From: Liolophura sinensis
Lineage: Eukaryota > Mollusca > Polyplacophora > Chitonida > Chitonidae
DNA length: 64,000 bases
Reading direction: 5' to 3'
NCBI RefSeq assembly: GCF_032854445.1
Contig: NC_088299.1
Coordinates: 7,666,324-7,730,323 of the forward strand
Below the pieces are notes generated by a model. That model made no database searches, was not told the origin of the DNA, and saw only the letters and a program-made list of their open reading frames with translations. This document shows positions 10,400 through 24,042 of the stretch, piece by piece; the first letter of the stretch is position 1, and the number at the start of each line of letters is the position of its first letter. The translations under genes were made by a program, and so were the position numbers.

Positions 10400-13300
10400 G
10401 TGAATGAAGTAGCCAGTTTTTACCTACTTGTACAGAAATTAACGCTTGGTATACGTCACTTGAACACATGGTACACGTCACTTGAACAGTAGTGATCCGT
10501 AAGGAAACCGGTGGATACGTAGGGTGAATGACCTGCGGTAAACAGTGTAGCCAGTTTGTTGATGTTGAGAAACTTGGCCCTCTTTTAAAGAGTCTCGTAG
10601 ATCAAATTCAGATTATTTTTTTTAGAGTAAATGGCTTCAGGTTGTTTAGAACGTTATGATGTGCAATAAAACTAGTCAGTTGTTAAAACCGAAGGGCAGT
10701 GACATTTTGAAGGATATCGATTTTGGTCATTGCACGTTGAGCTAGAAATCACTGTAGATAACTCACTAATGGAGAATTTTTTTATATATTTCCACATCTG
10801 TTCTGCATTATTCCAGTTGAACTTAGTTTAAAAAGACATTTTCAACAGGCATACTCAGTTATCGGACGCAGACCCGAGGTTCCCTTGGCTTCAAAGATGT
10901 TTGTTTCAACACCTTGACGGAAGCGCTCGTCTCCATCTGTGATACAATTCCCTGCACAAACCTTATACCTTCCACCAATATACGACACACAAACTGAGCC
11001 TGCTCCACCAGTTAAACTTGTGTTAAACTTGCCAAAAGCCGATGGTTTACAGCAATTTTCTCCAATTGTGATACTGACGATATTTGTGAGCCAAGGATTA
11101 GTCAGTTCCAATTTTTTCTCTAATACCTGTCTGGATGTAAGCATAACGACTTTATTTCCCTTCCTTATACGATGCATTATATTTAATTTGAAACTAACAA
11201 TAAAATAGTTTGTTTAAATTCATTTCCTTCCTTTTGAATAAACATGACCCGATCGGCCAGTTTGGACTAAATGCCTTACAATAAGCAATGCGTCATTGGT
11301 TTTGTTAGGACAGTTCTCCGTCCAATACGTATCTGGTGAGTTTTACAGTTTTGCACATATAGGATTCAAACATGATTTGTATAGGTTGCCCATTTAATGG
11401 ACTGACCCTAAACACCCGATGTCCCCCCACCCCTTCTCGTGACAACGTCACTTTTCATACCATTCCCGGTGAAAGCAGTTGTGGCGTCATGACGTCACAG
11501 AAAGATTGAACCTTTGTCACCAATGGGGCATCCCGTTGACCTATTTGTAACAATAACTATTTATGGCTTTTCAACTGCGTTTTCTAGATTGACAGTTCGG
11601 ACAGATCTATTTCATCATCTTCACTGGTTAATAAAACAATATTTTCGTCAACCTGTTCGATAGCTCTTCAATGAAAATACTGCTACGCTATTAGTAATAT
11701 ACCGGTTGACCGGGTACAGCCAGTGCCATGTCATCTGTGAATCATAACGTTAAGCTGTTTTGATGACATACAGCAGTTTGGATAGGCAACAGGGATGTTT
11801 TGACCTTTTCGCGGATCCAATATGAAACATGACTTTGTTTACGGATGCCAACCCGGATGACGTTATTCGTTTTAGGGGCTCGCCCGATGAAAACCGGATG
11901 TTGTCAGGTAAGGATAGTCGGAATTTCCGGAGCGTGTAAATGCTAGTTATAAACCTCCAGAGAAGGCAAACTACCGGTGATAACGTGACAAATGATTCAC
12001 AGATACTGGTTTAAATCAACCCACATCGCGGCTCAACTTAGCTAAGGCTATTTTCCCCTTACATGACATCATTACTCATATCGATTCCAGTTATGGGCTG
12101 GTGCCAAAAACTTTATCCCCAAATAAAAAAGCTAAATATCAAACCCCAAATTCTAGGCAACACAGGGAAGAACCATAATACGGTAATAGAATACAAAACA
12201 TAAACTTGTCTGCTACAATAAAATATTGATTTTCCTATTGATGTTTTGTATCAGTCTGAATGTGGATAGCTCAGCGAAGAATTTGATATTTGTGGACAGG
12301 AAGACCGCAATGCAAATGATTTAAAGTAGCTACGAGTCGATTTATGGATAGTCAGATGCCAGATTAATCTGAATATAATGGTATCAATTTTCTTATTTTT
12401 ATAGTCTAATATTGAGGAGACGACTATGTTATTCATAAGCACATTTGCACCGGAACTATGTACCATGTACAGGAGCAGATTGTAATCCAGATTTTTAAAA
12501 TCTTTTTTGAGTAGTCAGTTATGCTGTTTGTGTTTCAAACGATGTCTTCATTGTTGATTTTTGTTCAACGTAATATTCAAGAATTTTTGATGGATGGAGG
12601 CGACCGAAATGCAATCACCGACATTTTGGTAAACCGATGAGGTAATATTCCCCCACATTTGAATCACATGCCAACGCTTCATATTGGCGGCACACAAGTG
12701 GCCTTCAAAGATCGTTAGACATGCGAGCGGCACTGATCGCATTTTATCACAAAGGCTTCACGAATAATGAGGGTTGGGTGATCTAGAAATTCACTGTCCA
12801 AGGGTCGCCATTAACCCATCAGTTTGTGAGCCTACAGGAAGAGGTTGCGTACCTTACCAACAAGGCAAATCCCGCTCCAGTTCTAGTATAGTCTAGTCTC
12901 TTCTCCAGTCTAGTTCTTGTCTTGCTGACACTGTAATAATTTATGTCAGTAACGGAGCGCACAGTGATCACATACCGGCATTGATTAATTAGTGGTCCCT
13001 GGTAAGTGCTCTTAAACTCAATGCGTTTGACAACGGTCAAGTTACCCACCTCGTCTTAAGTTGGACCTCGTCCATCTTGTGGTCATCTGTTGTCCGTGTG
13101 TATAAAAAGAGTAAATCGGTGTTCGTGAGAGTTTCGGGCGTTCCCACGGCGTTATTGATCGTTGGGCCAAAACGAATGACCCGACAGACCCTTTATTACG
13201 GACGCTTCCAAGACAAAAGCCCCCGAAAGTCGTGGATGGTTTACCAATGCGTGAGTGATTACTGGCATGACCAACCGGAAGAGGTTACTGGAGATTAACT

Positions 13301-14690
13301 TGTGAGAACAGCCAGTGAGGAAATTATCTTGTGACTGTTCTTTGGGGAAAAGATCAGTCTATGTGAAAAAGGAAACATGTAAACAACGGGCAAGCCTTTC
13401 AGCAAACCAGGTTTGCCATTACGGTTGTTTTACTTCTGCCTTGGAGGCGTACTTCGGGTGATCCATTTGTAAAGGGACATTGGCGGTATTGGCAGCATAA
13501 TCAGGCCACGGGTAATGTAGCGTTCTATCGTGCTGATGCATATTAAGTCAAAGAAAAGGTCTTGCGAAACTTGCGAAAGCTCTGGGTGTAAATGGCAAGC
13601 CACAGCTGAAATCAGGATTCAGCCTGGCGTAATCTCGGACTGTAGACTTCGGCTAACCCAGAATCCAAAACTAGTGTGAATTGCTGGCTGGTCTATATAA
13701 CCAAATTATTTCAACATATCAGTGGGTTTTTTCAAAAGAATCGAGCCACTGATCAAAATTGCGAAACCATCCGAGGAAGTCTTTGAACAGTCCGACATAT
13801 AATCAATATCGATCAGCGAAAAATTTCCCAACTTGTTTCATTCGCACTTGCCTTAAAAGGGTTATTTTCGGGTGGCATACGCCGAAGACAGTTGTGTTAT
13901 GGTATTGGCGATTCCACGAAGCAAGGCTTATATTGGTGGTCACATCTCCCATTCACGAATCCACTGAAGGCGTTTTCTATCGATTTACTGACCATATTTC
14001 ACAGAAGAACATTGATTTGGACAAGAGAGCCCCAGGAGGAGAGTAAGTATATCTTTATGCGTGAGTACTATTTGCATATCTCTATATGATACAACAAAAG
14101 GAAGGTTAGATCGTCGAAATGTAAGGTTACATGCTCAAGGTACGAGGCAAAAATCGATTGGAACTTGGCATATACCCGTCAGTTCGTGGACGGCGTCCAG
14201 CCAGGCAATGTAATCCACATCTATAATGTACTCACATATATTAAATGTAATCAATCAAATTCCAGTTCCTTTTTCTGCTCAGTATCTCGCAGAGAGTTGG
14301 TTTGTTGGTCGTTTGTATGTAAGATTAATTAAGACGGAAGTCGGTGAACTCAAAGTGGGTATTTTATTAGGATGCCGTGAAAGGATTACTTATTATTATT
14401 CAAACAACCCTGTTGATTTGTTATGTTAACGATCGTAAACTGGACAGCAGAGAAACCAATCCCGATCCCAATCTCTAAGATGATCAATGAGTCCTACCCA
14501 GTAACAATTCGCCCCTTAACAAAGGCTGACATTAGCTTAAATACAAGTAATATATTCTTGTTTGGAGAGTGGTTTGGGGAAACATAACTATAAGCAACCT
14601 GACATCAATTGCATCGTACATCTCGCTAGGTACAGTTGCATTGAGCGTGTAATACGGTCACACGTTCGAATCCCGCTCTAGCAAAATTTA
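10400..14690. other. Gene-free stretch with unassigned open frames
   Basis: The longest frame (minus strand, 11177-10842, 111 codons) and the + frame at 13759-14046, which ends beside GAGTAAGTAT, have no recognisable domains. A cluster of CRE-like ACGTCA motifs lies at 11440-11500. Blocks near 12755-12806 and 15028-15075 resemble each other and may be a minor dispersed repeat. Confidence 0.3.
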
Positions 14691-14691
14691 A

Positions 14692-14880
14692 TTAATTTGT
14701 TTATTTGATTATTTGAATGGTGGTTTACGCCGTACTCAAGATCAGATTGCACCTCAGCAACTATGTCAAGTATTTATTTATCTGATTGTTGTTCAACCTA
14801 AAACATACGTAATTTTTTTTCACACTTATACGATGGTGGTCAGTTTTATAGCGCGGAAACTAGAGCGACGGGAGTAACCT
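14692..14880 (-). repeat. SINE-A, 5'-truncated, interrupted
   Basis: The tail GTTTACGCCGTACTCAAGA is separated from CACTTATACGATGGTGGTCA by about 80 bp (14743-14822). The insert contains its own TATTTATTTATCTGATTG, possibly a second SINE-A tail. Confidence 0.65.
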
Positions 14881-15472
14881 TCTGACAATTGGCACGTTAC
14901 TGACTGACTTTACCATGTTGGATGTACTGGAATGTTGATCATACTTGTGCAACACAAGAGATCCGCAAGAAACGTAAGATTGTTTCAACGGCTATAAGAG
15001 AGCTGTCGACTGTTTATTGTTCTCAAGGCTACATGAACAGTGAGGGCTGGGGAATCCACCTATTTCCTGTCAAGGGCCGAGGTTGAACTTGCATCTCTTG
15101 ATTAGCGTTTATTCCACGGGAAGAGCCCAAATGATGTCATGTTATACTCTGTCAGCTTTCTAGAAGCTGGTTTGTTACACAGAAGTTTTGGTTTAGTGTT
15201 GTCTAATTAACAACTATTTACCTCCCCTCCCCAAAGAATAAACAAATTATGTTTAGTCTTAATTAATGCGGAGCTATTGTATTGTCCACAGACTTTCCAT
15301 CATCACATTTTGCCACATTATGTAACATTCAAAAACCAGCCATTTTCAGAAAGGTGCATTCAGCCGTTTCTTTTTATGTCTGTGTCGTTTTTATTTCTTT
15401 TTCTCTGTTCAAGACAACTGCTATCTTCGTGAAACTTTTTGTAAATAGCTTGACCTCGACCAACAAACACAG

Positions 15473-15732
15473 GGTAGGGTCACACGTAAGACCTTAAAAG
15501 AGGAAGGTGTAGCTTCCTCGCTTGGCGTTCAGCATTAATAGTGCAGCGACTGGTTCACCCGTATCAGTATAATGGCTCGGGCGGGGCGGCTTACTTGCCT
15601 TCGGTAAGTCGTCTCAGTGAAGCCCTACTAGATAAAAGAGCGGTGGAAATCCGTCCTGCAACAAGGAGGCACATTACACATACATGCACCCTAAGGACTT
15701 CATCGTCATATGACCGGGTTTTATACTCACCC
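15473..15732 (+). repeat. SINE-B, 3' tail lost
   Basis: The body is well preserved (CTTCCTCGCTTGGCGTTCAG; CCCGTATCAGTATAATGGCT; TCGGTAAGTCGTCTCAGTGA) up to CGTCATATGACCGG, after which the TTGAGTACGACG tail is missing. Close relative of the copy at 23726-24042. Confidence 0.85.
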
Positions 15733-16783
15733 ATATATGTGTTTTCGTCACGCAAGCAGAGCATCAGTATCACGTGACGGAAACCAAGCTAAGCATTACT
15801 AGCAAATTAACTTTCCAGGCAATTTTCTGCTATGTTTTCTTTTTTATCTTTTGTAAGCCAGTTATTCTTCCTTGGTTTTTGTTTTTTCTTAAAGCAGAAT
15901 TGTTGTTCGTTATCAAAATTGTCATCTTTTTTCTCTGATAACTTTACGTCACTGACGAAAAATGTTGCGTGTTAGAATCCAAAGATTATCGTTTGAAACG
16001 TTAAGCTGAAAAATGATTAATTCCTGCATTAATAATTTACTTTCGGTATTTCTTGTGAATTTGGTATGTTACGCAGAACTTTGAAGGCAGAGCAAAAAGA
16101 TTTGCATTGGCGCTATTTCGTGTTCTCAACATATGCGTATATTTACCATACCATGTGCAATCACCGCATCCATAGCTTCGCAATCGAAGTACTGTATGTT
16201 CAGTATCTTAACCATGCTATGTAAATTTTGCATTGTGCTATACAAGGGATGGCTTACAAACCATATCTGAATATCGCAGGTCTGTTGATTGGTAATGAGT
16301 CATCATCAATACTACCGTATACCCGGAGACAAAAGAAGATCTGAGAATAAAACACGAGGTACATGCTCTATGGAAGACCGTGCTGCACACACAGTACATT
16401 GAACCCCAATGTAAAGGCTTCTATTATACAATACTGGACTGTTATATCGACACAAAAAATGACTATCTAATATCAGCTGAAGTGAGGCTCTCTTTCACGC
16501 CAAGAAAGCGCCGTTACAACCCAATCTCCCTCACCCTCCGACCGCCGCACTTCCTTCTTCAATTTCAGTTGATCAAATATATCTTGACCACATCTTGTGA
16601 TTGATTTACTTTCTATTTCGATTTTCATAACTTGTGTCCATTCCGGGTTGATTTATCAGCTCAATAATCGATTAGATAACTGCGGATTATGAGGAGAGTT
16701 CGATTAATCTATATCCATTTGTCCTTGGCAGCTCTTCAATATCAATTTCTGCTCCCCTGGAAGTTGAGATTCTTTTGCTCTCC

Positions 16784-16872
16784 AAATTCCCTCCACACAT
16801 ATTACCGATCGCCATCGTGTAACTGGAAAATTCTTGAAAATGTCGTTAAAGAGCAATCAAATAAATAAAACA
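16784..16872 (+). repeat. SINE-A tail, degenerate
   Basis: CGATCGCCATCGTGTAACTG, a decayed ATTCTTGAAAATGTCGTTAA and a final CAATCAAATAAATAAAAC. Confidence 0.55.
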
Positions 16873-17033
16873 AAATAAGTATTCGTTTATCTTACATATG
16901 GGCCCTTATTTATCTAGCTTTAATGTATGTACCCACTCAGGCGATGAACTAAATAGATGACTTACAGGTAGAAATACATTCCAGATGTACAGAAAAATAG
17001 GAATAGGGCTGTAAATTTAATTCATCAGAAAAT

Positions 17034-17137
17034 TTATTTATTTATTTATTTCATTGGTGTTTTACGCCGTACTGAAGAGTATTTTATATACGACGGCGGC
17101 AAATATTATGGTGGAAGGAAACCGGGCGAAGCAGACC
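17034..17137 (-). repeat. SINE-A, 5'-truncated, with 12-bp target-site duplication
   Basis: A 104-bp copy retaining only the tail and part of the core. It is flanked by exact 12-bp repeats TCATCAGAAAAT at 17022-17033 and 17138-17149. This is the pattern expected of target-primed reverse transcription that stopped early. Confidence 0.9.
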
Positions 17138-17526
17138 TCATCAGAAAATAAATAAAATACAGATTATAATGCTTAGGCGCTTTACATATCCACAAACCAG
17201 ATCTTAGAATAGCTTGACAATTACTGTAGCACACATGTGCAGTTATAAACATTCTAGCGAGGAAGAAGAATTCAAATAGAAGTAGACTTGAAATGTTGAA
17301 AAGTATAAGTAATATTGTGTACTGGGTTTGATTTACAAGAGCAAAGATAATGAAAGGGCGATTGTCAAATACGTTTTCCTTGAATACATTGCTTTCATTG
17401 TGAGTACATATGGACGAAGTGGCTCCTGTGCTCTGACTTATAATCCATCGGAATCGTTTTAATACTTCTGTAACTTCTTAACGTTGAGAATAATTGTGAG
17501 GAAATATGATAAGACTGTCCAGGGAG

Positions 17527-17719
17527 GGTTCCACAAAGTCAACATTTAAAACCTCTTAAAAATGCTTAATTTTTGGTTCTGAAAGTACAAATTTGGACAC
17601 ATTTGTCTTAAGATAGCATTGCTTAGGTGGACATATTATTAATTTCTAAAACCTAATAATAAGCTTTAATATCGTATTTCAGATTTTGAAAAAAAAATGA
17701 GAAATGACTTTGTGGAACC
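17527..17719. mobile_element. Hairpin/MITE-like element, copy 1
   Basis: A perfect 15-bp terminal inverted repeat, GGTTCCACAAAGTCA (17527-17541) with TGACTTTGTGGAACC (17705-17719). The interior (TTTAAAACCT...GGACACATTTGTCTTA...TTTCTAAAACC) is shared with copies at 18029-18344 and 38309-38450. No coding capacity. No clear target-site duplication. Confidence 0.75.
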
Positions 17720-18028
17720 GGTCCCAGAATACCTGGCACTCGGCGTCTTAACCTGGCGCTAGGGGATGTGCATTTCTATGCGCCGTGTTGAGCTTTACAA
17801 CCCTCGTTGGACATATGAACAGTTGCATTCAAAGCTCTACAGACACATACTAGTACATGATTAATGACATTTTACATAAAGCCATGGTTCAGAATGTGGA
17901 AATTGATTCAATTCCTGTTGACTGGTTAAGCTTTATTCCACGCTGTTTCTAAAGAATCTAAAGGAGCAAAGAAATGTCACATGAAAAAGAAAGAAAATAC
18001 ACGATTAACAAACAAGTTTTGATGCTTG

Positions 18029-18344
18029 GGGCAGATACCATAAAGCCATTTTTGACTTAAATCAGAGTTTAAAACCTAATCACAATGCTTACTTTTTGGT
18101 ACTGGAAGTTGAAATGTGGACACATTTGTCTTAACATAATATTGATGAAGTGAAAAAATTTTGATTTCTAAAACCGAGAAATAAGACTTAAGTCGGAAAT
18201 TTATTTATTTATTTATTTGATTAGTGTTTAACGCTGTACTCAAGAATATTTCATTTATACGAGGGAAAAAACCACGGCTATCCGCACGTTGCTGTCAGAC
18301 CCTACCACTTACGAAGTCGGAAATGGCTTTGAGGAAAAGGCCCC
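18029..18344. mobile_element. Hairpin/MITE-like element, copy 2, carrying a SINE-A
   Basis: The left arm AAAGCCATTTTTGACTTAAA is matched inverted by GACTTAAGTCGGAAA...TGGCTTTGAGG on the right. The interior matches copy 1 (GGACACATTTGTCTTA). A SINE-A fragment sits inside the right arm at 18200-18313 with a 10-bp duplication. Confidence 0.7.
18200..18313 (-). repeat. SINE-A, shortened, nested in hairpin element
   Basis: (TTTA)n tail, GTGTTTAACGCTGTACTCAA, then an internal deletion to CCACGGCTATCCGCACGTTG. The flanking repeats AAGTCGGAAA at 18190-18199 and 18314-18323 are an exact 10-bp target-site duplication taken from the right arm of the host element. Confidence 0.9.
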
Positions 18345-20806
18345 TCATTACCTATGACACAACATCATGCGTCGATAATATTGTTCTTACTTACCTTGTG
18401 ATCACAGAACATTTTTGTTTCCGGCTGTTGATTTTACTAAATAATCCGATAATTTGGCTGTTTTTTGAACAATCTCTCTCAAAGTCAACGTTTTGTTTTT
18501 TTGTGTCTCTAAGCGCTTCACACTAAAAGATCTCAGGATCTCTTGAATGACCCGTAATTTGACTGTCTAGCTGAATAACAAACCCAGGTGATTGTTCTCC
18601 AGCTTGTCCAAAACTCAGGAACAAGGGTAAATTCTTCAGAGTCTGTGCCAATACATTTCCGGGAAAAGGCGGTAGTGAAACGTCGATCCCTGATGTGTAT
18701 GCCCAGAGCTCCGGAAAACGTGTCCGCATTTAATGTTAGTCCGAAATGATACTGGCAGTTATAAACCATGACTGTCGCGTAAATGATAGATTTTGTTTGA
18801 CAAATGATATGCAAACACCGCAGCAAATTACTTAGTTTGCATGTTGTGTCTTGCGCTTTATGACATTCCTGTCCCTAACTTGACATTAAACGACAGTCTA
18901 CTTCAATAATTACCTTAACTACTGTGCAAGGAACACAAAACTGACATTACCGTGTCTTTACAGTCCTGTATTTACTCTCTGATCTTATCCATTTTTGTAA
19001 GCTCGCGGGCATTTTTATGGTTGTCTACTGACACAGCTGTGTTATTTTCAGCAGACGGATGTTGATAGCATGCTATAACACATCAATCATACAGTCAGTG
19101 AATCTTCTAGAAATTCTTTGATCTTACAGATATTTACACTGTAATGATTTTGAGGGAATTCTCGGAATTCTCCTGTAACAGATTCCCTTTTTTAAGCTTA
19201 ACAGAGGTTTCTTTTACTGTAAGGATTGTTTAAGGTTTATTGTCTGAATAATTCTTAACTAACGTCAAGTGACTAAACCGTAATACCTACATGTGCATTT
19301 CTTCACATACCCTAATTTTCTACATTTTCACATATGAAAGAGAAAGTTTCAGTGCAATTTATGTATTATTTGATTTTGAAAACAAAATTACGTTGGTCGG
19401 ATTGCCCACTTTCAGGGCATTACAAAAAAGGATATAATTTTACCAGTCTACGTCGAATAATGCCCTCAAAATATGCTTGAATAAATACGTTGCAAACATG
19501 CGAAAAGATTGAAGAACTACATCAAAGGATTTTTTTCCGCCGAAGAAGTCTAAACTAACAAACTAGCCAAGCCTGAAGAAAAGTGATTTATGACAGTTTT
19601 ACGTGAAAAGTATTGGTAGAGCTAGGATTTGCAATTTGGACATTCTACTGTGCTCAGGAAAGCTAATATCAATCGCCAACGTTTCCCAGAATTGTATATG
19701 CTAACGAAATGGCATAGTTTTATACCTCATAGTTAAATGTAGGTGAACGAGTGAAAGATTTTTTATAAAGCCTGGTCATGTAACAACCCTACGATGTATG
19801 CCGGTACTGGTGGCTACAAAATCTTGACATGAAAACTACCAAATTGCCTCCAAGTGCTCGTGATCAGCGTAGCTTATCGAATGTAAGTGGACATTTTTTC
19901 ATCTTGAATGGAAGGATAAACTTGTACGGTCTTACGACTGACATTTACAGCTGTTGAGGTAAAGTGCCTAAGACGATAAGGAATTATCAGTCATTCTGTG
20001 TAAAAACATGGCAGTCAAGGCAAAGTGATAAGTCAAGAGCGGCACACTTGATAACTCCTTAAGCCCTATTTGAGCTCCAGAATGTAATAAGGAATTAAAA
20101 ACTTCCAATATACCGTAACATTAAACAGTAACAAGTCCTTCATCAGAATACCGGCGATAAGTAAGGCCCGCATTAATATGCGTCTGACAAAATGGTGTAC
20201 CGCATAAGGCAGATAGGGCGCAATCATTGAAGTCTTCAAGAATATTACTAAATGACAGAACGTTTAAGGACTTACTATATTCATATCCATATAACATTGA
20301 TACAAATGGATGAATGATTGTTTGTCAGTGATCCTGGTATGTAAATTACACACGAAAAAGTAAATCACTTCAAGTGGATCTTTGTATTTAAGAGAATTTT
20401 GAAATGATTGACTTACGCGTGTGTAATTGATAAACCATGGATAAAAAAGGTGGCTGAGAAGATACCGGGATGGGGTTCAAATATACATGAGATGTGCCTG
20501 CCAGGGTTTATTCACATTTTTGTGTGACTTCAAAAAACATCTTGTCTATCACCGCAACTTTTGTTTTCTCGTACATTTAGGTGGGAAGAATCTTCTTAAG
20601 ACTTAAAATTTCCAACCCGCACCCTTTCTCTAATCGTTTGGCTGTATGACTTGGTGGAGAAGCAGAGAAGCAAAGAACCAAGGCCATCGAAACAGACAAT
20701 CAGATGCTGACGAATTTGTCCTAAATCTGTTTTGACGCTATAGTCTTAGAGATCGGATGTATTGGCAACGACAAGAAGGAATTCTAATTTATCGTTAATT
20801 TCAATG

Positions 20807-20880
20807 TTATTTATTTATTTGTTTGGTGTTTTGATCTATATTCAAGAATATTTCACTTATACGTAAGAGAAAACCTGACT
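20807..20880 (-). repeat. SINE-A tail fragment
   Basis: TTATTTATTTGTTTGGTGTT, then TTCAAGAATATTTCACTTAT. The CGCCGTAC part is mutated. Confidence 0.7.
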
Positions 20881-22618
20881 TCTATGAACATGAACAATTT
20901 ACGCTAGGTTGTAGCAAAGCGTAACAGACACGTAACTGAAAATTCATAAAGGGCAAAGGTTTTCGCATATTATTTTTTAACTCATTTTTAACAGTTTATG
21001 TTGGAGTATAGAAAAGTGAAGCAGGCACCTAAAATTGCAAATCAATAAGGGATATCTGTTTTCTCAAGTTCCTGATGGAAGCTCGACAGCCATGTTGGTG
21101 GAATCAGTGATCTATCAAGTGGCTTACAGGTCAGTTATTTGGCCATTTAAGCACTGAATGTCGTCACAAATGGACCGGCCTACCGCTTCCGGTCATCAGT
21201 GATTAGATTGAAGAGGTGACCGGTTCATGACCGTATCGAACTATTATCGGCTGATTGGTAAAACGACCAGAAACAAATGTCTGCAGATCTGTACAAAATC
21301 ATGAAAAGAGAGTGTAGTGCCAAGACCGATACTGCCCTCGGTAAGATATATACTTCACAGAAAGCTTTTAATGCTGGATTCGAATACGATGAATTGATTA
21401 GAGCTAAACCAAGGGGAGCACATGTACCAGAGTAACAAAGTAGCAAACATCTAACGGCGTAGGGCTTTATACTTGGCAAACGTCCCTTTGTCGAGTAAGT
21501 TTCGATTCCTGTGTCGGTTCTTAGTTTATCTATATGATCAATAATCGATAAGTCGCAGTTTGGACAGGGTCAAGTATTGCCCTTTGATATCCACGTTACC
21601 ACTGCGCCTTTGATGCTGTTTTACCTCTTCTTTTACACAGCAACCCTTCATTATTGGAAGCTTGGTCGAATAAAATGGCGGTTGAAGAATTAAGTCTACC
21701 GGAAGCAGCTGGATAGTGAGGTGGAGTGGTGGGGGGAGGTTGATTAGCGCTAAATATGAATACTGGGTGGTCAGTTTTAAGGCTGCAGTAAAATAGCAGA
21801 ACCTCATGAACTAAAACATATTACTTTCCTAAATGTTCAACTATATATTTTTTATTAAGCTTTAACGCTGTGTTAAAGACAAAGGAAAACTACATTGAAG
21901 GTTAGACGTCTCAAATGGCCACAAAATCTTCATCAAACGTTTATGATGTATCATTAATCTATGCGTCGAAACAGACAATCGTATACCAGCCGTTAACTAG
22001 CATGGACATTCTACGTCAAATCATGGACTCATGTGCGCATGTGTAACCTATATGACCCAATCACTGGCTGGTGCAGCTGCAGCTTTAAGTCTGTAGCTTT
22101 ATCAGGTACCTGGCGGTGCAGATGACTTACTTTAAGACAAGATAAAAAAAGTTATCGCACAAGCGCAATTTTGCATCAGCCAAAACATGCTGAACAGAAC
22201 TTTGTTGTGTATTAAAGCTTCTCGTTCAATGTATGACTCATCTAAAGAGACAGAATGCGGAAAATGTGACCGACCAACCAAATGACTGACACACAGACAT
22301 ACATGAACACGTACTTATGTAGCCGCTTGTCACAGCTACAAATGCTTTTGTCCAGCGCACGTTAGTACGATTTGAATGCTGATTTCACTCAGCCGCCAAG
22401 AACATAACTTGAATCTTTCCAACATCTTTCAAAACTGTTGACTGCTACTCTTTATTTTCTCTAGTCCGTCTTATTTTCGTACTTTATATACTTTCTTAGT
22501 TATTTGGTGGTTTGTGTGATACGTCGTTTTTGGGAATTGGCTTTGCAATTATTGACCTGGAAGGTCCTTATTGGTTGATGGCTGGTATACGAGTATCAGT
22601 TTCGAGGCATAGATCCTC

Positions 22619-22685
22619 TCCAGTCGTATAATACATAAATAAATACAAATCACTTGAATACGGCGTTAAGCACCAATCAAATATT
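22619..22685 (+). repeat. SINE-A tail fragment
   Basis: CAGTCGTATAA, AATAAATACAAATCACTTGA, ATACGGCGTTAAGCACCAAT. Decayed 3' end only. Confidence 0.65.
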
Positions 22686-23725
22686 AAAAACTTCGGTCGC
22701 CAATATGTCTCGTGTAGAACACGTCTAGCGTGTTAAACGTCGGCACTTCCGTTAGCTATTGATAATACTGCTTTATTTGTTACGCAGCTGCGTGGGGCCG
22801 TAGGTGGTAGCATTTCATAATATACAGCGCACCTGTTACCCGCTGACGCAATCGGTCGCAATTATTTGCCTACAGCTATACCAGTCCAAAGAATGATAAA
22901 GCGTTCAAATGACTCACCCATTTAAATTTAGTTGGTTCACCCATTTCATACTGACAGTCTACCTAAATGTGGAGCCTTTTCAAGCAGAGATATTATAATA
23001 TGTCTAACCTTTTTTTATATTTTCAATTTGTGATATTATTGGAACACACATACCGCCGAGACTATCGATATTATTTTCCTTAAGCTTGGCAAGCAGCTGA
23101 ATGTCTTCCGGCAAGAGCGTACTAGTTTGACGAGGCCTAGGGTATGTTTACTATTCTGAACTGTCAGAGATTATTTGTGGCAAACATACATGTATATATA
23201 ATAACATTTCTCCACCACTTAATATACCGGAGGTGACTGTGCTCGGTTATTCAGAATCAGTGAAAGTCATTTCTAGCAAAGGACGAACATAAAACGTCAA
23301 TTCAAGCATTTAACCCCTATTAAGTTTCATCCATCACAGGATTGTGTTCCATCCCTTATAGCAGTAATTTGTTAAGTACTTGGCCACTTATTTAGGAATT
23401 CGATAAAACATTATTGTCACCTCACCTATATTAACTGGCAGCGAATGATTGGACTGTGGCTTTAAGTCATAATGGTCTCGTATACCTGACAGTTCATGAC
23501 CTAAATATACAGCCATTTTAGTAATATCTTTGAACATTTTAAATTCCAATCAAAAAATAATAATTATCTCTTGTTTTCTAGAATGCTAATTTGCGCATTC
23601 TTTATAACGCAATAATACATAATAGCGATCTTATGAACAGTCACGAATATAAATGCTTAAAAACGCAGCAAGATCTTCTGTGTTCTGTTGAATTCTAGCA
23701 CAGAACCCTACATTCTTACGGTGAA

Positions 23726-24042
23726 TCGGGACCGGTAAATCCAGGATAGATCCTTGATCGAGTCACACCTAAGACTTTAAAAGAGGAAGTTGTAACTTCC
23801 CCGCCTGGCGTTCAGCATGAAGGGGATAGTGCAACGACTGGTTGACCCGTATCAGTATAATGGCTGGGCCGGGGCGGCTTACTTGCCTTCGGTAAGTCGT
23901 CTCAGTGAAGCAGCACTAGATAAATCCGTCCTGCTACATGGAGGCACATTACACGTACATGCACCCTAAGGATTCCTTCGTCGTCATATGACTGAAAAAT
24001 TGTTGAGTACGACGTTAAACCCCAAGCACTCACTCACTCACT
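23726..24042 (+). repeat. SINE-B, full length, with 12-bp target-site duplication
   Basis: A 317-bp copy flanked by exact TCTTACGGTGAA repeats at 23714-23725 and 24043-24054. It starts TCGGGACCGGTAAATCCAGG, carries GATCGAGTCACACC, the body GACTGGTTGACCCGTATCAG and ends with TTGAGTACGACGTTAAACCC and (ACTC)n. Its head differs from the tRNA-like head of the 4821-5160 copy, so at least two head types share one body. Confidence 0.92.

Larger units (their letters stand above)
18350..23713. other. Gene-free stretch with two SINE-A relics
   Basis: Apart from tail fragments at 20807-20880 and 22619-22685 I recognise nothing. The open frames of 60-100 codons overlap on both strands and lack motifs. 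Confidence 0.3.

Noticed and set aside
10842-11177. 111-codon minus-strand open frame with several Cys and Gly
   Set aside because: Looked exon-like at first, but no motif could be named, a competing + frame overlaps it, and no clear splice sites frame it.
13759-14046. 95-codon + frame ending beside GTAAGTAT
   Set aside because: The donor-like sequence is good but the peptide shows no recognisable motif, and a second frame overlaps it.
14630-14690. Possible tRNA (ACGTTCGAATCCCGCTCTAGC)
   Set aside because: Good B-box-like end but no matching D and anticodon arms. Probably a relic of a tRNA-derived repeat.
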